This document shows, piece after piece, positions 6,100 to 8,490 of a stretch of 8,490 nucleotides of DNA (the stretch's first letter is position 1; the number at the start of each line of letters is the position of its first letter). The stretch comes from Xanthobacteraceae bacterium (GTDB lineage Bacteria > Pseudomonadota > Alphaproteobacteria > Rhizobiales > Xanthobacteraceae): NCBI GenBank assembly GCA_030040825.1, contig JASHSY010000177.1, forward strand, positions 1 to 8,490. Direction: 5' to 3'. The translations under genes and the position numbers were made by a program. Under the pieces are notes generated by a model. The model had not been told where the DNA came from and did not search any database. It was given only the letters and a program-made list of their open reading frames with translations.

Positions 6100-6600
6100 C
6101 TACTGATCCAACACCTCGGTCACCTTGATCATGCGACCGTCCGGTCCAAACAGGATCGCGACGCGGAACGGATGCGCCGGGTTGTTGTCGAACCATTGCA
6201 AAACGGTGCCGCTGCCGCGGATGTCGCGGGTGCCTTGCGGTGGTCCGAGCTTGGCTACCGCTTCATCTCTTGTGGATCTGCCGCGAACCAGCTCCATGTA
6301 GCGGCGTGGATCGCTGGTGGACAGACCATTGGCCGAAAGGCACTGGAAGGTGACGCTGTAAGTGGACGGAGGATTAAGCCCCGAGGGTACCGGCCCCATG
6401 CTGGTGGGAGCAAAGGTCAATCCTTTTTGCTCGCAAAACGCATTAACCTCGGCCAACGCCGCCGTCGCAGCCTCGGCGTCACCACCGACGACCGGCGCGA
6501 TCTGTTTGGTCAAGTTGTAGGTGTCCGGGCCTACCGCAACGATCCAGGTGCCGCTACAGCCGCCGACCAACAACGCGGCAGCTATAATCACGCCACGCAT
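6100..6600 (-). CDS. Lipoprotein with BamE/SmpA-like C-terminal region
   Basis: 166 residues from ATG at 6600. The N-terminus MRGVIIAAALLVGGC is a short lipoprotein signal with lipobox VGGC, so Cys15 should be lipidated and the protein exported to the cell envelope. Residues about 24-88 (GPDTYNLTKQ, then an Ala-rich helix with EVNAFCEQKG, then STYSVTFQCL) resemble the small export-associated domain found in many proteobacterial lipoproteins, where a helix ending in FC..KG precedes a VTFxC strand; Cys56 and Cys87 could form a disulfide. Residues about 109-165 (STRDEAVAKLGPP, VLQWFDN, RVAILFGPDGRMIKV) resemble the BamE/SmpA-like fold seen in outer-membrane assembly factors. A TTG at 6612 would add four residues but abuts the tRNA. 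The ATG lies only 12 bases from the tRNA-Glu 3' end on the same strand, so it is probably read from the tRNA promoter. Specific role unknown. Confidence 0.82.
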   Translation of the reverse strand: MRGVIIAAALLVGGCSGTWIVAVGPDTYNLTKQIAPVVGGDAEAATAALAEVNAFCEQKGLTFAPTSMGPVPSGLNPPSTYSVTFQCLSANGLSTSDPRRYMELVRGRSTRDEAVAKLGPPQGTRDIRGSGTVLQWFDNNPAHPFRVAILFGPDGRMIKVTEVLDQ

Positions 6601-6612
6601 AGCCCACCCCAA

Positions 6613-6688
6613 TGGCGCTCCCTACGGGAATCGAACCCGTGTTTCAGCCTTGAGAGGGCCGCGTCCTAGACCGCTAGACGAAGGGAGC
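6613..6688 (-). tRNA. tRNA-Glu (anticodon CTC), CCA encoded
   Basis: The minus strand folds as a 76-base tRNA. The acceptor stem GCTCCCT pairs with AGGGAGC, followed by discriminator G and a genome-encoded CCA (6613-6615). The anticodon stem CGGCC/GGCTG has one G-U pair and encloses the loop CTCTCAA, giving anticodon CTC that reads GAG. The T arm is ACGGGTTCGATTCCCGT with TTCGATT in the loop. The D-arm sequence TTCGTCTAGCGGTCTAGGA is typical of bacterial tRNA-Glu. Confidence 0.96.
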
Positions 6689-6691
6689 TTA

Positions 6692-6740
6692 GAGCACGAT
6701 CCGGAAAAGTGGATGCTGGTTTTCCGAAAAGATCATGCTC
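6692..6740. repeat. Rhizobiales-type intergenic palindrome
   Basis: An imperfect inverted repeat just upstream of the tRNA. GAGCACGATC (6692-6701) pairs with GATCATGCTC (6731-6740) with one mismatch, and CGGAAAA (6702-6708) pairs with TTTTCCG (6720-6726), around a GTGGATGCTGG-type loop. I recall near-identical elements as abundant intergenic repeats in Bradyrhizobium, Rhizobium and relatives. A diverged copy is at 1347-1429. It begins 4 bases before the tRNA 5' end, so it lies in the tRNA leader or promoter region. Confidence 0.75.
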
Positions 6741-6803
6741 CCGCATTAACCTCGCCTGAATAAAGCCCGAACCGCGTGGCCGCGCAAGCACTCAGCCGTC
6801 AGT

Positions 6804-6888
6804 CTCGGCGGCCGCGGCCGAGCCCGGAATCCATGAGTCCTGTCTCGCAGGACGAATTACGAGCGTTCCGTGATTATGGATCGGGGCC
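6804..6888. repeat. Hairpin-rich intergenic element
   Basis: The spacer downstream of the single-TM protein gene holds nested dyads. CTCGGC (6804-6809) pairs with GCCGAG (6817-6822). ATCCAT (6829-6834) pairs with ATGGAT (6876-6881), flanked by partly complementary GC-rich arms. An inner perfect hairpin is GTCCTG (6837-6842) with CAGGAC (6848-6853) around a 5-base loop. The composition recalls degenerate extragenic palindromes of Bradyrhizobiaceae. It could act in mRNA 3'-end protection; no T-run supports a classical terminator. The rest of 6741-6920 shows nothing I can name. Confidence 0.45.
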
Positions 6889-6920
6889 GCCTCGCCGCGC
6901 TCAGCCTCCGGAAACGACGC

Positions 6921-7286
6921 CTACGGCGCGGTGGCAAACCTGATCCGGCCGGTCTCTTTCAGCGTCTTGAGATCGTAGGTGCGGATCTCGGTTGCGCCAC
7001 CGATATCAAGCGTCACGGCGAGGTGACTATCGGCGAGTGAGCTAGCGATCACGCGCGCGCCTTTTGGCAGCGTGATAACGCCGTCAGCGGTTGCGGCGGC
7101 TGCGGGGCCGCCAGCGTGGAATACCCGGTAGCCGATGACGCCGACCACGGCAGCGATCGCAATCAGTGTGGTCAGCGCGGCGATGATCATCAGGAGCCGC
7201 ACGCGGGCGACCATACGGTCGGCGGTCCTCTCGGGCTCGGCCTGTTGCCGGTCGCCTTGCACCTCAGCGGCAGCTAATTTGCTCAT
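6921..7286 (-). CDS. Small single-pass membrane protein, conserved hypothetical
   Basis: 121 residues from ATG at 7286. I do not recognise a named function. A charged N-terminus (1-30: QGDRQQAEPERTADRMVARVR) is followed by one hydrophobic segment LLMIIAALTTLIAIAAVVGV (31-50) and then a periplasmic-looking domain. That domain has a compact beta-rich pattern: GVITLPKGARVIASS (69-83), HLAVTLDIGGATEIRTYD (88-105), LKETGRIRF (109-117). Arg/Lys-rich residues before the segment suggest the N-terminus is inside. A start at 7334 would add 16 residues overlapping the rluD-like gene, without support; no strong ribosome site precedes 7286. The gene diverges from the pseudouridine synthase over a 35-base gap. 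I recall this pairing in related genomes, though not its meaning. Confidence 0.7.
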   Translation of the reverse strand: MSKLAAAEVQGDRQQAEPERTADRMVARVRLLMIIAALTTLIAIAAVVGVIGYRVFHAGGPAAAATADGVITLPKGARVIASSLADSHLAVTLDIGGATEIRTYDLKTLKETGRIRFATAP

Positions 7287-7321
7287 TGCCGAAGCCGAAC
7301 GGATTGCCCAAAGACCACCAC

Positions 7322-8365
7322 GTGACGTCGACACAAAAAACCATCCGCCTTGCCGCCGACGAAAACGGCGGCCGGCTCGACCGCGTGCTTGCCGCCCACG
7401 TCGCCGAACTTTCGCGCACGCGGCTCAAGGCGCTGATCGAGGCGGGAGCGGTCGCCGTTGACGGGCGCACGATCCGTGATCCCAGCCTTCGCGTCAATTC
7501 CGGCGCCACCATCGTCGTTGAGGTGCCGCCGCCGGCGGCGGCCAAGCCGGCAGCGGAGGCCATTGCGCTCAACGTCGTCTACGAAGACACCGACATTATC
7601 GTGGTCGACAAGCCGAGAGGCTTGGTGGTGCATCCTGCCGCCGGCCATCAGACCGGTACGTTGGTCAATGCGTTGATCGCGCATTGTGGTGCGAGCCTTT
7701 CGGGTATCGGCGGCGAGAAACGTCCCGGGATCGTGCATCGGCTCGACAAAGACACCAGCGGGCTGATGGTCGCCGCGAAAAACGACCGCGCGCACCGGCA
7801 ATTGGCGGCGCAGTTTGCCGGCCATGGCCGCGATGGCAGGCCGTTCGAGCGCGGTTATCTGGCATTTGTCTGGGGTGCACCGGATCGCCCGCGCGGCACG
7901 ATCGACCGGCCGATCGACCGGCATAAAACCGCGCGCGACCGCATGGCAGTGCGCGAAGGCGGCCGCGCGGCGGTCACCCACTGGCAGGTGCTGGAACGTT
8001 ATGGCCAGAAAGCCGCTGGACGCGGCAGCCGCGACCGCGCCGAACCGGCGGTCGCGAGCCTGTTGGCTTGCCGGCTGGAAACCGGGCGAACCCACCAAAT
8101 TCGGGTACATCTGGCCGCCATCGGCCACCCCCTCCTGGGCGACCCGGTCTACGGTCCGGGCTTCCGGACCAAGGCTTCCCTGCTGCCTGGACCAGCCCAA
8201 GGCGCCTTGCATGACCTTGCCGGTCAGGCCCTGCATGCCCATATCCTGGTGATCGAACACCCAGCCACCGGTAAAATCCTGCGGTTCCGCTCGGAACTGC
8301 CGCCTGAGCTTGCCCGTTTGCATGATATGCTGGCGGCCATACGGGCTGATTCTAGCGATAAATAG
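7322..8365 (+). CDS. rluD: RluD-like 23S rRNA pseudouridine synthase
   Basis: 347 residues from GTG at 7322. Enzymes of this family isomerise uridines in 23S rRNA; RluD modifies helix 69 and aids ribosome assembly. An N-terminal S4-type RNA-binding domain is visible at about 14-65 (GGRLDRVLAAHVAELSRTRL, AGAVAVDGRTI), then the catalytic domain with VVYEDTDIIVVDKPRGLVVHP (85-105), the signature GIVHRLDKDTSGLMV (136-150) with catalytic Asp142, and RLETGRTHQIRVHL (251-264) followed by GHPLLGDPVYG (268-278). All key motifs are intact. Compared with E. coli RluD it has a short Arg/Gly-rich insertion (about 229-242). The family member could also be RluC/RluA-type, hence moderate certainty for the symbol. 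A TTG at 7286 would add 12 residues but overlaps the divergent gene's start. The ribosome site before the GTG is weak (AAAGA). In many Hyphomicrobiales rpoH follows this gene; here the window ends first. Confidence 0.9.
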   Translation: MTSTQKTIRLAADENGGRLDRVLAAHVAELSRTRLKALIEAGAVAVDGRTIRDPSLRVNSGATIVVEVPPPAAAKPAAEAIALNVVYEDTDIIVVDKPRGLVVHPAAGHQTGTLVNALIAHCGASLSGIGGEKRPGIVHRLDKDTSGLMVAAKNDRAHRQLAAQFAGHGRDGRPFERGYLAFVWGAPDRPRGTIDRPIDRHKTARDRMAVREGGRAAVTHWQVLERYGQKAAGRGSRDRAEPAVASLLACRLETGRTHQIRVHLAAIGHPLLGDPVYGPGFRTKASLLPGPAQGALHDLAGQALHAHILVIEHPATGKILRFRSELPPELARLHDMLAAIRADSSDK

Positions 8366-8366
8366 A

Positions 8367-8395
8367 GGCGTTTCTTAACGCCCAGGGCGATTTTT
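8367..8395 (+). terminator. Possible terminator after the pseudouridine synthase gene
   Basis: A perfect 6-bp hairpin GGCGTT-TCTT-AACGCC (8367-8382) starts one base after the stop. It is followed after 8 bases by a T-run (8391-8395) that is itself the loop of a small GCGA/TCGC hairpin. The distance between stem and T-run is longer than in a classical intrinsic terminator, so the assignment is tentative. Confidence 0.35.
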
Positions 8396-8490
8396 CGCTG
8401 ATTTTGCTGCATCAACGCGGCGTCGCGTCGAATTGAAGCCTCTTTACTACCGCTCGCTGGACTGGATCGTGTATGTTGCACCGCGAAGAC

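Noticed and set aside
5839..6669. 276-residue plus-strand open frame
   Set aside because: It runs antisense through the lipoprotein and into the tRNA gene; composition is not protein-like.
7283..8323. 346-residue minus-strand open frame
   Set aside because: It is antisense to the pseudouridine synthase, which has all family motifs; no ribosome site or recognisable domain.
8366..8490. Start or promoter of rpoH expected after rluD
   Set aside because: Gene order in related bacteria suggests it, but no convincing promoter is visible; the ATG at 8473 leaves only six codons, too few to judge.

Overview
The window looks like chromosomal DNA of an alphaproteobacterium, most likely a Hyphomicrobiales (Rhizobiales) member near Bradyrhizobium, Rhodopseudomonas or related Xanthobacteraceae. 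The basis is high GC, strong G/C third-position bias, a bactofilin gene, a short intergenic palindrome of the type scattered through Rhizobiales genomes, and an rluD-like gene beside a small single-TM protein. This placement is inference; no phylogenetic marker is complete here except a tRNA.

Left half (1-5218): a plus-strand catabolic cluster. It begins with the C-terminal 193 codons of a molybdenum hydroxylase large subunit (xanthine dehydrogenase/CoxL family). Next come an SDR (593-1345), an AMP-forming acyl-CoA ligase (GTG start at 1447), a 2-keto-4-pentenoate hydratase-like protein (3677-4471) and a second SDR (4484-5218). Together they suggest hydroxylation, CoA activation, dehydrogenation and hydration of an unidentified carboxylic acid, possibly cyclic. 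Both SDRs lack the catalytic Tyr and Lys, and the first has replaced all four residues of the classical N-S-Y-K tetrad. A minus-strand bactofilin gene (3017-3481) splits the cluster. The divergent spacer between bactofilin and hydratase carries an exact DnaA-box sequence inside a small dyad.

Middle (5219-6920): small genes and non-coding structure, all genes on the minus strand. There is a conserved hypothetical protein (5354-5809, GTG start with an AAGGAG ribosome binding site) and a 290-base spacer with two perfect tandem duplications and a possible gene remnant. Next is a lipoprotein with a BamE-like C-terminal region (6100-6600), preceded by tRNA-Glu(CTC) (6613-6688) only 12 bases away. 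Beyond the tRNA lie a Rhizobiales-type palindrome and a second hairpin-rich stretch.

Right end (6921-8490): a minus-strand single-TM protein and a plus-strand RluD-like 23S rRNA pseudouridine synthase diverge from a 35-base spacer. A possible terminator follows the synthase. The last ~125 bases hold no gene I can support.

I found no insertion sequence, CRISPR array or defence system. The points most worth a second look are the tetrad-less SDR, the bactofilin inside the catabolic cluster with its DnaA box, the tRNA-lipoprotein arrangement, and the possible remnant at 5983-6090.
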